DNA from: Trinickia violacea
Lineage (GTDB): Bacteria; Pseudomonadota; Gammaproteobacteria; Burkholderiales; Burkholderiaceae
Direction: 5' to 3'
NCBI RefSeq assembly: GCF_005280735.1
Contig: NZ_CP040077.1
Span: forward strand, 1,860,001-1,924,000
Length of the DNA stretch: 64,000 nt
Shown here: positions 9,358 through 16,562 of the stretch, one piece after another
How the letters are laid out: every line of letters starts with the position of its first letter
Position numbering within the stretch: position 1 is the stretch's first letter
Notes under the pieces: model-generated
Databases searched by the model: none
Seen by the model: only the letters and a program-made list of their open reading frames with translations
What the model was told of the DNA's origin: nothing
Position numbers and translations under genes: made by a program

Positions 9358-9822
9358 TCACGCGCCGATCCACGGCAGCCCGCGATAGCACCATCCTTCG
9401 ACCGTTTTTCGATGCCCTTGGCCGTCCTTGCCGCCTTCGAAGCCTTCGAGCAGGTCGTACGCTTCCGTGAAGCCCGCTTGTGCGGCAGCCACCGCGGCGA
9501 GCTTGGAGCGTGCGGCGCTGCGGCAGAGGAACAGCACGGGCGTGCCGGGCGAGGCGACCTGGCGCAGCTGATCGATGAATTCGGGATTCGGCACGCCGCC
9601 GGGATAGCGGGTCCATTCGATATGAGCATACTGGCCATCGCCGACGACCGGGCGGCCGACCCAATCGAGTTCGGCGCGCGTGCGCACGTCGACGAGGCGC
9701 ACGCGCGAATCGAGTTGCAGCAGCTCGAATGCCTCGGCCGGCGAGATGGCGCCTGCGTACGTCAATTGATGCTCGGCGCGGCGCTTATGGGCTTGCGCAT
9801 AGAGTTGTTCGAGCGTACTCAT
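9358..9822 (-). CDS. Rhodanese-like sulfurtransferase domain protein
   Basis: 154 residues, a single rhodanese domain. The active-site loop CRSAARS (about 99-105) carries the catalytic cysteine, and RLVDVRTRAELDWVGRP near 42-58 is the typical rhodanese core. Such proteins carry a persulfide and transfer sulfur in the cytoplasm; the acceptor is unknown. A strong GAAGGAG ribosome site lies 10 bases upstream of the ATG. It is transcribed away from glnA, so its promoter shares the 412-base glnA control region. Confidence 0.9.
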   Translation of the reverse strand: MSTLEQLYAQAHKRRAEHQLTYAGAISPAEAFELLQLDSRVRLVDVRTRAELDWVGRPVVGDGQYAHIEWTRYPGGVPNPEFIDQLRQVASPGTPVLFLCRSAARSKLAAVAAAQAGFTEAYDLLEGFEGGKDGQGHRKTVEGWCYRGLPWIGA

Positions 9823-9914
9823 GGCTGCGTGTCTCCTTCAGACTAAAAGATCATTCTAGCGCGTCGCGCGTGACAGAGCGCCGCGACAGGGTGGCGGCAC
9901 TCGGATGGCCGCAA

Positions 9915-10001
9915 TGCTTCGCAATGGTGCAAAATATCTTGGATGCACCAAAATGGAATTCCGATCGAATGATCATTTTGGGATTGCACTGTTTTCGTGC
10001 G
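9915..10001 (+). promoter_or_regulatory. Three NtrC-like enhancer sites upstream of glnA
   Basis: The NtrC consensus is TGCACC, five bases, GGTGCA. Three candidates are seen: 9915-9931 (TGCTTC, N5, GGTGCA), 9944-9960 (TGCACC, N5, GGAATT) and 9985-10001 (TGCACT, N5, CGTGCG). The first two have one perfect and one weak half; the third has ten matching bases of twelve. They lie about 135-220 bases before the predicted sigma-54 start, a normal enhancer distance. The regulator is encoded just downstream of glnA. Confidence 0.7.
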
Positions 10002-10110
10002 GTCCGGCAGGGCTGCCCGGCATTGGGCGAGCCGAACGATCCAACAATGGGCGTCACTGTTTCTTAGAGACGCATGGTGCACAAGGACTTACGCTAGATC
10101 GGCACTGTCT

Positions 10111-10126
10111 TGGCACGGAAGCTGCT
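10111..10126 (+). promoter_or_regulatory. Sigma-54 promoter of glnA
   Basis: TGGCACG at 10111-10117, four bases, then CTGCT at 10122-10126. It matches the sigma-54 consensus except C for T in the -12 part, with the correct 10 bases between GG and GC. The start would be near 10137, giving a leader of about 98 bases. A short hairpin (CGGCGG, AAA, CCGCCG at 10195-10209) precedes the AGGAGA ribosome site. Confidence 0.8.
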
Positions 10127-10234
10127 TTAACAGCCGGCGATCGTTTTGATCACCTGCTATAGCGTCGATGCAGTCGATCAGCTAGATTGGGCGACGGCGG
10201 AAACCGCCGACTTCATTAATCAGGAGAAAAGGAT

Positions 10235-11650
10235 ATGAGTAAATCCGTGGCCGACGTCATGCAACTCGTCAAGGACGAGGACGTCAAGTTTGTCGACTTC
10301 CGCTTCACCGATACGCGCGGCAAAGAGCAACACGTTTCGGTGCCGCTGTCGGCGTTCGACGAAGACAAGTTCGAGAGCGGCCATGCGTTTGACGGTTCGT
10401 CGATTGCCGGCTGGAAGGGCATCGAAGCGTCGGACATGTTGCTCGTTCCGGACCCGAACACGGCGTTCATCGACCCGTTCTATGAAGAGTCGACGCTCGT
10501 TCTGACCTGCGACGTGATCGAGCCGGCGGACGGCAAGGGTTACGAGCGCGACCCGCGCTCGCTCGCGAAGCGCGCCGAAGCGTACCTGAAGAGCACGGGC
10601 CTCGGCGACACCGCCTTCTTCGGTCCGGAACCCGAATTCTTCATTTTCGACTCGGTCCAGTGGAACACGGACCAGTCGGGCTGCTTCGTCAAGATCGGTT
10701 CGGAAGAAGCGCCGTGGTCGTCGGGCAAGGAATTCGAAGGCGGCAACACGGGTCACCGTCCGGGCACGAAGGGCGGCTACTTCCCGGTCGCGCCGGTCGA
10801 TTCGTTCCAGGACATCCGCTCGGAAATGTGTCTGCTGCTCGAGCAGATCGGCATTCCGGTCGAAGTGCACCACCACGAAGTGGCGGGCCAGGGCCAGAAC
10901 GAAATCGGCACGAAGTTCTCGACGCTCGTGCAGCGCGCCGACTGGACGCAGCAACTGAAGTACATCGTCCATAACGTCGCGCACACCTACGGCAAGACGG
11001 CGACGTTCATGCCGAAGCCTGTCGTCGGCGACAACGGTTCGGGCATGCACGTTCACCAGTCGATCTGGAAGGACGGCCAGAATCTGTTCGCGGGCAACGG
11101 CTATGCCGGCCTGTCGGAATTCGCGCTGTTCTACATCGGCGGCATCATCAAGCACGCTCGCGCGCTGAACGCGATCACGAACCCGGGCACGAACTCGTAC
11201 AAGCGTCTTGTGCCGCACTTCGAAGCACCGGTGAAGCTTGCTTACTCGGCACGCAACCGTTCGGCGTCGATCCGTATTCCGCACGTCTCGAACCCGAAGG
11301 GTCGCCGTATCGAAACGCGTTTCCCGGATCCGCTGGCCAACCCGTACCTGTGTTTCTCGGCGCTGATGATGGCGGGTCTCGACGGCGTGCAGAACAAGAT
11401 CCACCCGGGCGAAGCCGCCGACAAGAACCTGTACGACCTGCCGCCGGAAGAGGATGCAAAGATCCCGACCGTCTGCGCGGGCCTCGACCAAGCTCTGGAC
11501 GCGCTCGACAAGGATCGCGAGTTCCTGACGCGCGGTGGCGTGTTCACGGACACGATGATCGACGCGTATCTGGAACTGAAGGAAAGCGAACTGCAACGCG
11601 TGCGCATGACCACGCACCCGGTCGAGTTCGAACTGTACTACTCGCTGTAA
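10235..11650 (+). CDS. glnA: Glutamine synthetase, type I
   Basis: ATP-dependent synthesis of glutamine from glutamate and ammonia, a cytoplasmic dodecamer. 471 residues, the usual GSI-beta length. Seen are the DGSSIAGW loop near 50-57, the metal-binding GPEPEFFIFD near 130, VEVHHHEVAGQGQNEIG near 210-226, and NLYDLPPEE, whose Tyr (residue 400) is the expected adenylylation site of GlnE-regulated enzymes. The AGGAGA ribosome site is 7 bases before the ATG. A sigma-54 promoter with upstream NtrC-like sites predicts induction under nitrogen limitation. The gene ends at a strong terminator, then ntrB and ntrC follow. Confidence 0.98.
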   Translation: MSKSVADVMQLVKDEDVKFVDFRFTDTRGKEQHVSVPLSAFDEDKFESGHAFDGSSIAGWKGIEASDMLLVPDPNTAFIDPFYEESTLVLTCDVIEPADGKGYERDPRSLAKRAEAYLKSTGLGDTAFFGPEPEFFIFDSVQWNTDQSGCFVKIGSEEAPWSSGKEFEGGNTGHRPGTKGGYFPVAPVDSFQDIRSEMCLLLEQIGIPVEVHHHEVAGQGQNEIGTKFSTLVQRADWTQQLKYIVHNVAHTYGKTATFMPKPVVGDNGSGMHVHQSIWKDGQNLFAGNGYAGLSEFALFYIGGIIKHARALNAITNPGTNSYKRLVPHFEAPVKLAYSARNRSASIRIPHVSNPKGRRIETRFPDPLANPYLCFSALMMAGLDGVQNKIHPGEAADKNLYDLPPEEDAKIPTVCAGLDQALDALDKDREFLTRGGVFTDTMIDAYLELKESELQRVRMTTHPVEFELYYSL

Positions 11651-11716
11651 TCAGCACCATGTGCGCTTCGCCCACCATCCGGCGAAGCGCATCCGATGCT
11701 TGCGATCGGTAGCGAA

Positions 11717-11743
11717 GGGACGGCAGCGCCGTCCCTTTTTTTT
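11717..11743 (+). terminator. Rho-independent terminator after glnA
   Basis: Stem GGGACGGC (11717-11724) with AGC loop and perfect return arm to 11735, followed by eight T. It separates glnA from ntrBC transcription at least partly. Confidence 0.92.
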
Positions 11744-11826
11744 GTCGGCCGGAGTTAGTGCTTCAGCACTTACTCCGGCCCCATGGTGTGGTTGCCTGGA
11801 GTTGGCGCTTTAGCGCTTACTCCAGG
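11743..11826. repeat. REP-like palindromic repeat pair (first copy)
   Basis: Two hairpin units in tandem between glnA and ntrB. Unit 1 (11747-11780) has 16-base arms with one mismatch and a 2-base loop. Unit 2 (11795-11826) has 15-base arms with two mismatches and shares the GGAGTT...GCTT..AGC...TTACTCC skeleton. Unit 1 and its flanks, 43 bases at 11743-11785, recur without change at 45436-45478. Intergenic position, palindromy and repetition fit a REP-type element. Confidence 0.8.
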
Positions 11827-11859
11827 CCCACAGCGAGTTGACCTCGTCGCAATCGAAAG

Positions 11860-13002
11860 ATGGTCCTCAAGAACTTGATCAAAGCGAAGAAAGGGCAGGC
11901 CGAATCGCTGTCCGACGACGTGCCGCTCGTCAATTCCGGGCTGCTGCCGGGCCTCGAGGCGTTGCCGACCGTCGTGCTCGTGCTCGACAAGCGCACGCTG
12001 CGCGTGGCGTTCGCGAACCCGTCGGCCGAGTCGATGCTCGATTTGTCGCGCAAGCAGTTGGCGCAAATGCAGTGGTCCGATATCTTCACGAACGCGGAAG
12101 AGCTCGTCACGACGATCGGTGCCATTGCCGAACACCGTTTCCATGCCACGCATCTCGATGCCGTGCTCGAGCGCCCCGGCCGCGAGCCGCTGCACGTGCA
12201 TGTGATCGTCGGCTTTCTCGAAGTCGCGCAGGACTATGTGCTGCTCGAACTCTTCGAGAACGAACGACATTTGAAGAGTGACCGTGAAGAGCGCATTCAC
12301 GATCTGACCGCGGTCAACAAGCAGCTGATCCGCAATCTCGCGCACGAAATCAAGAACCCGCTGGGCGGCATCCGCGGCGCGGCGCAATTGCTCGAGTTCG
12401 AGCTCGGCGCGCGCGAGCGCAATGATTTGCGCGAGTACACGCAGGTCATCGTCAAGGAGTCGGACCGGCTGCAGACGCTCGTCGATCGCTTGCTCGAACC
12501 GCATCGCCATCCGCATGTCGTCGGCGACGTGAACATCCACGAAGTGTGCGAGCGCGTGCGCGCGGTGATCCTCGCGGAGTTTCCGCGCGGCCTCACGATC
12601 GAGCGCGACTACGACGTGAGCCTGCCCGACTTTCGCGGCGACAAGGAGCAGCTGATCCAAGCGCTCCTCAATATCGTGCGCAATGCGGCGCAAGCGCTGC
12701 GCGAGCGGATTTCACAGGGCGATGCGCGCATCGAGCTGCGCACGCGGATCGCGCGCAAGATCACGATCGCCAAGCGCCTTTGCAAGCTGGCACTGGACTT
12801 GCATGTCATTGACAACGGGCCCGGCATTCCCGAAGACATTCGCGACCGAATTTTTTATCCGCTCGTGTCGGGGCGCGAGGACGGCAGCGGTCTCGGGCTC
12901 ACGCTCGCTCAGACCTTCGTGCAGCAGCACGATGGACTGATCGAAGTGGAAAGCCGCCCGGGACACACCGAGTTTCAGATTTTGCTTCCGCTCGATACCT
13001 GA
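11860..13002 (+). CDS. glnL: Nitrogen regulation sensor kinase NtrB (GlnL)
   Basis: Soluble histidine kinase/phosphatase that phosphorylates NtrC when PII signals nitrogen shortage. 380 residues: PAS domain at about 30-140 (LPTVVLVLDKRTLRVAFANPSAESML), dimerization domain with the phospho-acceptor LAHEIKNPLGG (His162), and ATPase domain with NIVRNAAQ (N box), DNGPGIP (G1) and GSGLGLTLAQ (G2) towards the C-terminus. The ntrC start lies 39 bases downstream. A glnA terminator and repeat elements lie upstream, so ntrBC may have its own weak promoter or rely on read-through. Also called ntrB. Confidence 0.95.
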   Translation: MVLKNLIKAKKGQAESLSDDVPLVNSGLLPGLEALPTVVLVLDKRTLRVAFANPSAESMLDLSRKQLAQMQWSDIFTNAEELVTTIGAIAEHRFHATHLDAVLERPGREPLHVHVIVGFLEVAQDYVLLELFENERHLKSDREERIHDLTAVNKQLIRNLAHEIKNPLGGIRGAAQLLEFELGARERNDLREYTQVIVKESDRLQTLVDRLLEPHRHPHVVGDVNIHEVCERVRAVILAEFPRGLTIERDYDVSLPDFRGDKEQLIQALLNIVRNAAQALRERISQGDARIELRTRIARKITIAKRLCKLALDLHVIDNGPGIPEDIRDRIFYPLVSGREDGSGLGLTLAQTFVQQHDGLIEVESRPGHTEFQILLPLDT

Positions 13003-13041
13003 TCATCAGCAACCAGCATATAAAGCCTTCTGACCGACCAT

Positions 13042-14562
13042 ATGAAGCCGATCTGGATAGTAGACGACGACCAATCGATCCGCTGGGTGCTCGAAAAGGC
13101 GCTCGCCCGCGAGAGTTTCGCGACGCGAAGCTTCGCCAATGTGCGCGAGGCGCTCGGCGCGCTCGACCATGAAAGCCCGCAAGTGCTCGTATCCGATATC
13201 CGGATGCCGGGCGGCTCGGGCCTCGAATTGCTGCAGGCCGTGCGCGAGCGGCTGCCGGGGCTGCCCGTCATCATCATGACGGCGTTCTCCGATCTCGATA
13301 GTGCCGTCGCCGCATTTCAGGGCGGCGCGTTCGAGTATCTCGCGAAACCATTCGATATCGACAAGGCCGTCGAGCTGATCCGGCGCGCGGTCGACGAGAG
13401 CCTGCGCGGCGCGCATGCCGTCGACGAGCGCGTCGCCGAAGCACCCGAAATGCTTGGGCAGGCGCCCGCGATGCAGGACATGTTCCGCGCGATCGGGCGT
13501 CTGTCGCATTCCGCGGCGACCGTGTTGATCACCGGCGAATCGGGCACCGGCAAAGAGCTCGTCGCGCGTGCGCTGCATCGCCATAGCCCGCGCGCGAACG
13601 GGCCGTTCATCGCGCTCAATACCGCGGCGATTCCGAAGGATCTGCTGGAGTCCGAACTGTTCGGTCATGAGCGCGGTGCGTTCACGGGCGCGCAGGCGAT
13701 GCGGCAGGGCCGCTTCGAGCAGGCGGAAAACGGCACGCTGTTCCTCGACGAAATCGGCGACATGCCGTTCGATCTGCAGACGCGCTTGCTGCGGGTGCTG
13801 TCGGACGGGCAGTTCTATCGCGTCGGCGGGCACAATCCGCTGCGCGCGAACGTGCGCGTGATCGCCGCGACCCACCAGAATCTCGAATCGCGCGTGAGGC
13901 AAGGACTGTTCCGCGAGGACTTGTATCACCGGCTCAACGTAATTCGCCTGCGCCTGCCGCCGCTGCGTGAGCGCAGCGAGGATATCCCGCTGCTCACTCG
14001 GCACTTCCTGCAAAAGAGCGCGCGCGATCTCGGCGTCGAGCCGAAGCGCGTATCCGACGAGGCGCTCGCGTATCTGGCGTCGCTGCCATTTCAGGGCAAC
14101 GTGCGCCAGCTCGAAAACCTCGCGAACTGGCTGACCGTGATGGCGCCGGCGCAGACGGTGGAGATCAAGGACTTGCCGCCCGATCTCGTGCCGGCACGCA
14201 CGGGCACGGAGGACATCGTCACGAACGCCGCCGCGGCGGCGCTTGCGGTGGCGAGCGGCGTGCCGGGCAACGCCGGCACGAATGGGGCTACGGGCGCGGC
14301 GGCGATGCCTTCGACGCTCGGCGGCGTGCCGAGCGTCGCAGCCGTGAGCGCTTGGGAAAGCGGGCTGCGTACCGAAGTCGCGCGGCTCCTGCGCGAGAAC
14401 TTCGCCGACGTGATGGATGAATTGGCGCGGCGCTTCGAAGCCGCGGTGATTCGCGAAGCGCTCGACTTCACGCGCGGCCGCAAGGTCGAAGCGGCGGAGC
14501 GGCTCGGCATCGGCCGCAATACGATCACGCGCAAGATTCAGGAGCTGCATCTCGAGCCGTGA
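13042..14562 (+). CDS. glnG: Nitrogen regulation response regulator NtrC
   Basis: Sigma-54 activator of 506 residues. Receiver domain at 1-120 with the phospho-acceptor Asp52 (VLVSDIRMPGG); AAA+ domain with Walker A GESGTGKE at about 165-172, the sigma-54 contact loop GAFTGA at 212-217 and Walker B TLFLDEIGD near 233; and a Fis-type helix-turn-helix at the end (AAERLGIGRNTITRKIQEL). A Gly/Ala-rich linker of about 60 residues (395-450) separates the AAA+ and DNA-binding parts. Its likely target is the glnA enhancer 3 kb upstream. Also called ntrC. Confidence 0.96.
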   Translation: MKPIWIVDDDQSIRWVLEKALARESFATRSFANVREALGALDHESPQVLVSDIRMPGGSGLELLQAVRERLPGLPVIIMTAFSDLDSAVAAFQGGAFEYLAKPFDIDKAVELIRRAVDESLRGAHAVDERVAEAPEMLGQAPAMQDMFRAIGRLSHSAATVLITGESGTGKELVARALHRHSPRANGPFIALNTAAIPKDLLESELFGHERGAFTGAQAMRQGRFEQAENGTLFLDEIGDMPFDLQTRLLRVLSDGQFYRVGGHNPLRANVRVIAATHQNLESRVRQGLFREDLYHRLNVIRLRLPPLRERSEDIPLLTRHFLQKSARDLGVEPKRVSDEALAYLASLPFQGNVRQLENLANWLTVMAPAQTVEIKDLPPDLVPARTGTEDIVTNAAAAALAVASGVPGNAGTNGATGAAAMPSTLGGVPSVAAVSAWESGLRTEVARLLRENFADVMDELARRFEAAVIREALDFTRGRKVEAAERLGIGRNTITRKIQELHLEP

Positions 14563-14612
14563 GGGAGAGCGGGCGGGTCGGGGTGAGCGGTGGCGAGAAG
14601 GGGATAGGGATA

Positions 14613-14624
14613 ACCTATATAGGT
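14613..14624. promoter_or_regulatory. AT-rich palindrome upstream of the unknown gene pair
   Basis: ACCTATATAGGT is a perfect 12-base palindrome; AAATAGGTAG follows and repeats its right half. It sits 50 bases after ntrC and 65 bases before the first unknown gene, in the first AT-rich stretch. It could be an operator over a weak promoter; no regulator is known. Confidence 0.4.
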
Positions 14625-14689
14625 AAATAGGTAGCGTCACTCCAAACAATGGGAGTAAATGCCCCTTTTCACCAAAAAAGGGATCGCGA

Positions 14690-15142
14690 GTGGCCGCTTG
14701 CAAAGGTTTTTACCAAGCGTTCAAGGAGAACATGGATGCCCTTGGCTTGCCGGTACCAACAAGCTTGTTTTCAACGCAGCAACAGGCGCTGATGACAATT
14801 GGGGAGATTGTTGCCGCGATCAAAGCCTTCGGTTCGCGCGTTACCATCGCAGAACTTATTGGCGCGGGCGCTGTGAGTGAATGGCTTGCCGCTGCGGGGG
14901 CATTTTATGCCTCGTGGTACGTAGGTGGCGCCATTGGAAGCTTGATCGTCGCATCTCGCCATTCCTTGGTTTGTCCGAGTGGAGCGAGCGTATCGAAGGT
15001 CGCGTTCGACGTGATGGCGAAGAAAGGCATTTGGCTGGATGCCGATCTTAGATCGCACATCTCCTCCCATGCAGAAGTGGCTAACGGTAGCCGCGCACGC
15101 CGTAACTACGGTATTTTGGCTACCAAGGTGGCTGCGGCATGA
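14690..15142 (+). CDS. Unknown 150-residue protein with hydrophobic hairpin
   Basis: I do not recognise a family. The frame opens with GTG at 14690, preceded by AAGGGA six bases earlier; an in-frame ATG at 14732 with AAGGAG three bases before it is an alternative. The protein has an amphipathic start, then a Gly/Ala-rich hydrophobic stretch at about 55-92 (LIGAGAVSEWLAAAGAFYAS, then WYVGGAIGSLIVAS) that could form one or two membrane helices, and a polar C-terminal third. There is no signal peptide. Base composition is visibly less GC-rich than the flanks and codons such as TTT, AAA and ATT are more frequent, which suggests acquisition. It overlaps the next gene by four bases (ATGA). The pair resembles a membrane-active protein with a membrane partner, but this is only inference. 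Confidence 0.65.
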   Translation: MAACKGFYQAFKENMDALGLPVPTSLFSTQQQALMTIGEIVAAIKAFGSRVTIAELIGAGAVSEWLAAAGAFYASWYVGGAIGSLIVASRHSLVCPSGASVSKVAFDVMAKKGIWLDADLRSHISSHAEVANGSRARRNYGILATKVAAA

Positions 15143-15348
15143 AGAAGTGGGTTGCAGATCGCGCCGCGCTTTTGCTGCTGAGCGTTGTCGTCGCGGCGAG
15201 TGCTTGGTTTGGATATCGCTATGCAGGAGACTGGTTTATTCCTGTTTCGGTGACGGTCGTACTGATTGCGCTGGGTGCGGAAGTCGGCCGATTGAGGCGG
15301 ATACTTCGAGAACACGGCATCGACGCTTCTCGACGTAAGCGAAATTAA
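15139..15348 (+). CDS. Small two-helix membrane protein, partner of the preceding gene
   Basis: 69 residues starting at the ATG that overlaps the previous stop codon, so the two are translationally coupled. Two hydrophobic segments, about 9-25 (ALLLLSVVVAASAWFGY) and 31-47 (WFIPVSVTVVLIALGAE), are followed by a strongly basic tail (GRLRRILREHGIDASRRKRN), which should stay in the cytoplasm. Size and topology would suit an immunity, holin-like or anchoring protein. I do not recognise a family. Composition again differs from the flanking core genes. Confidence 0.6.
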   Translation: MKKWVADRAALLLLSVVVAASAWFGYRYAGDWFIPVSVTVVLIALGAEVGRLRRILREHGIDASRRKRN

Positions 15349-15384
15349 AAGTTCGCGGCATAGGCGTTTGCCGTTGACCACATT

Positions 15385-15408
15385 GCGCCGCCGTTACCGA
15401 GGCGGCGC
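15385..15408. terminator. Hairpin between convergent genes
   Basis: Perfect 8-base arms GCGCCGCC and GGCGGCGC with an 8-base loop, in the 72-base gap between the unknown pair and xthA. No T-run follows on either side, so termination is only possible. Confidence 0.4.
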
Positions 15409-15420
15409 CGCCCGATTTCC

Positions 15421-16197
15421 CTACCCGATCTGCGCGATCACCGGCGTGTGATCCGAAGGCTGGTCCCACTTGCGCGGCGTCTTGTCGACCTCGCACGCCG
15501 TGCAGGTCGCCGCGAGAGCGGGTGAAAGCAGGATGTGATCGATCCGCAGGCCCGCATTGCGGCGAAACGCCATCATCCGATAGTCCCACCATGTGAAGAT
15601 CTTCTCGGGCTGCTCGAACTTACGGAAGGCGTCGACGAAGCCCAATTCGATCAGCCGCACGAATGCCGAACGTTCTTCAGGCGACACGAGGTTCTGTCCT
15701 TCCCACGCCTTCGGGTCGTGCACGTCGCGGTCTTCCGGCGCGATGTTGTAGTCGCCCAACAGCGCGAGCTTCGGGTACTGCTGCATCTCGCCGGCGAGCC
15801 AGTCGTGCATCGCGTCGAGCCAGCGCAGCTTGTAGGCGAATTTGTCGGTGCTGGGCGCCTGTCCGTTCGGGAAGTACGCCGAAACGATCCGCACGCCGTC
15901 GATCGTCACGGCGATCACGCGTTGCTGCGGGTCTTCGAAGCCGGGGATGTTGCGCACCACGTTCGCCTCGTCGACGCCGAGCCCTTCGCGCACGAGAATG
16001 CCGACGCCGTTATAGGTCTTTTGCCCCGCAAACCAGCTTCGATACCCCTTCGCCTCGAGTTCGGCGCGCGGAAATTTCTCGTCCGGCAATTTCAATTCCT
16101 GCAGGCACAGCACGTCGGTTTGGCTCAGTTCGAGCCAATCGATTACGTGCTGCTGACGCACCTTCAGGGAATTCACGTTCCACGTCGCTATTTTCAT
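15421..16197 (-). CDS. xthA: Exodeoxyribonuclease III
   Basis: 3'-5' exonuclease and AP endonuclease of base excision repair. 258 residues from the ATG at 16197 (MKIATWNVNSLKVRQQHV). Upstream codons in this frame do not belong to the family, and 258 is the usual length. Visible active-site motifs: WNVNS at 6-10, LCLQELK near 33-39, LLGDYNIAPEDRDV near 150, WWDYR near 210 and SDHTPV near the end. It converges with the small unknown pair. Confidence 0.95.
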   Translation of the reverse strand: MKIATWNVNSLKVRQQHVIDWLELSQTDVLCLQELKLPDEKFPRAELEAKGYRSWFAGQKTYNGVGILVREGLGVDEANVVRNIPGFEDPQQRVIAVTIDGVRIVSAYFPNGQAPSTDKFAYKLRWLDAMHDWLAGEMQQYPKLALLGDYNIAPEDRDVHDPKAWEGQNLVSPEERSAFVRLIELGFVDAFRKFEQPEKIFTWWDYRMMAFRRNAGLRIDHILLSPALAATCTACEVDKTPRKWDQPSDHTPVIAQIG

Positions 16198-16422
16198 TGC
16201 TTGACTCGAGCTGTTGATCCGGGGATTGCATGGCGGGCGACTCGTGTCGCGCCGGGCACTAAACGCCGCCAATAGTACCTCCGCGCGCGTACCTCTTGGC
16301 CTCGGTCTGTCGAATTACGCCAGCGGTCACGTTTTTTGCTCACGTCATATGCGGTGACGATACCTATTGCAATCAGCATAAGCAGCCACTAGCGTTCGCA
16401 GAATGACTTGTCGATCTGCTCG

Positions 16423-16447
16423 ATATATGAATTTTAAATTCATATAT
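16423..16447. promoter_or_regulatory. Perfect 25-base AT-rich palindrome
   Basis: Arm ATATATGAATTT (16423-16434), one central T, then its exact reverse complement (16436-16447). It lies in the 365-base gap between divergent xthA and the OFA transporter, 116 bases before the transporter start. In this GC-rich DNA it is very unlikely by chance and looks like an operator for a dimeric regulator. Apart from it I see no gene in the gap; a GGAGGAG ribosome site ends it. Confidence 0.6.
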
Positions 16448-16562
16448 TGCCCTCGAATCACACATTCCATTGGCGGATCTGGCAGGCATCGGGGCAACAA
16501 CAAAACGGCCGCGCAAGCGGCCCAACGACAACGTTCGCATCGCGATCCATTGGAGGAGCAGC

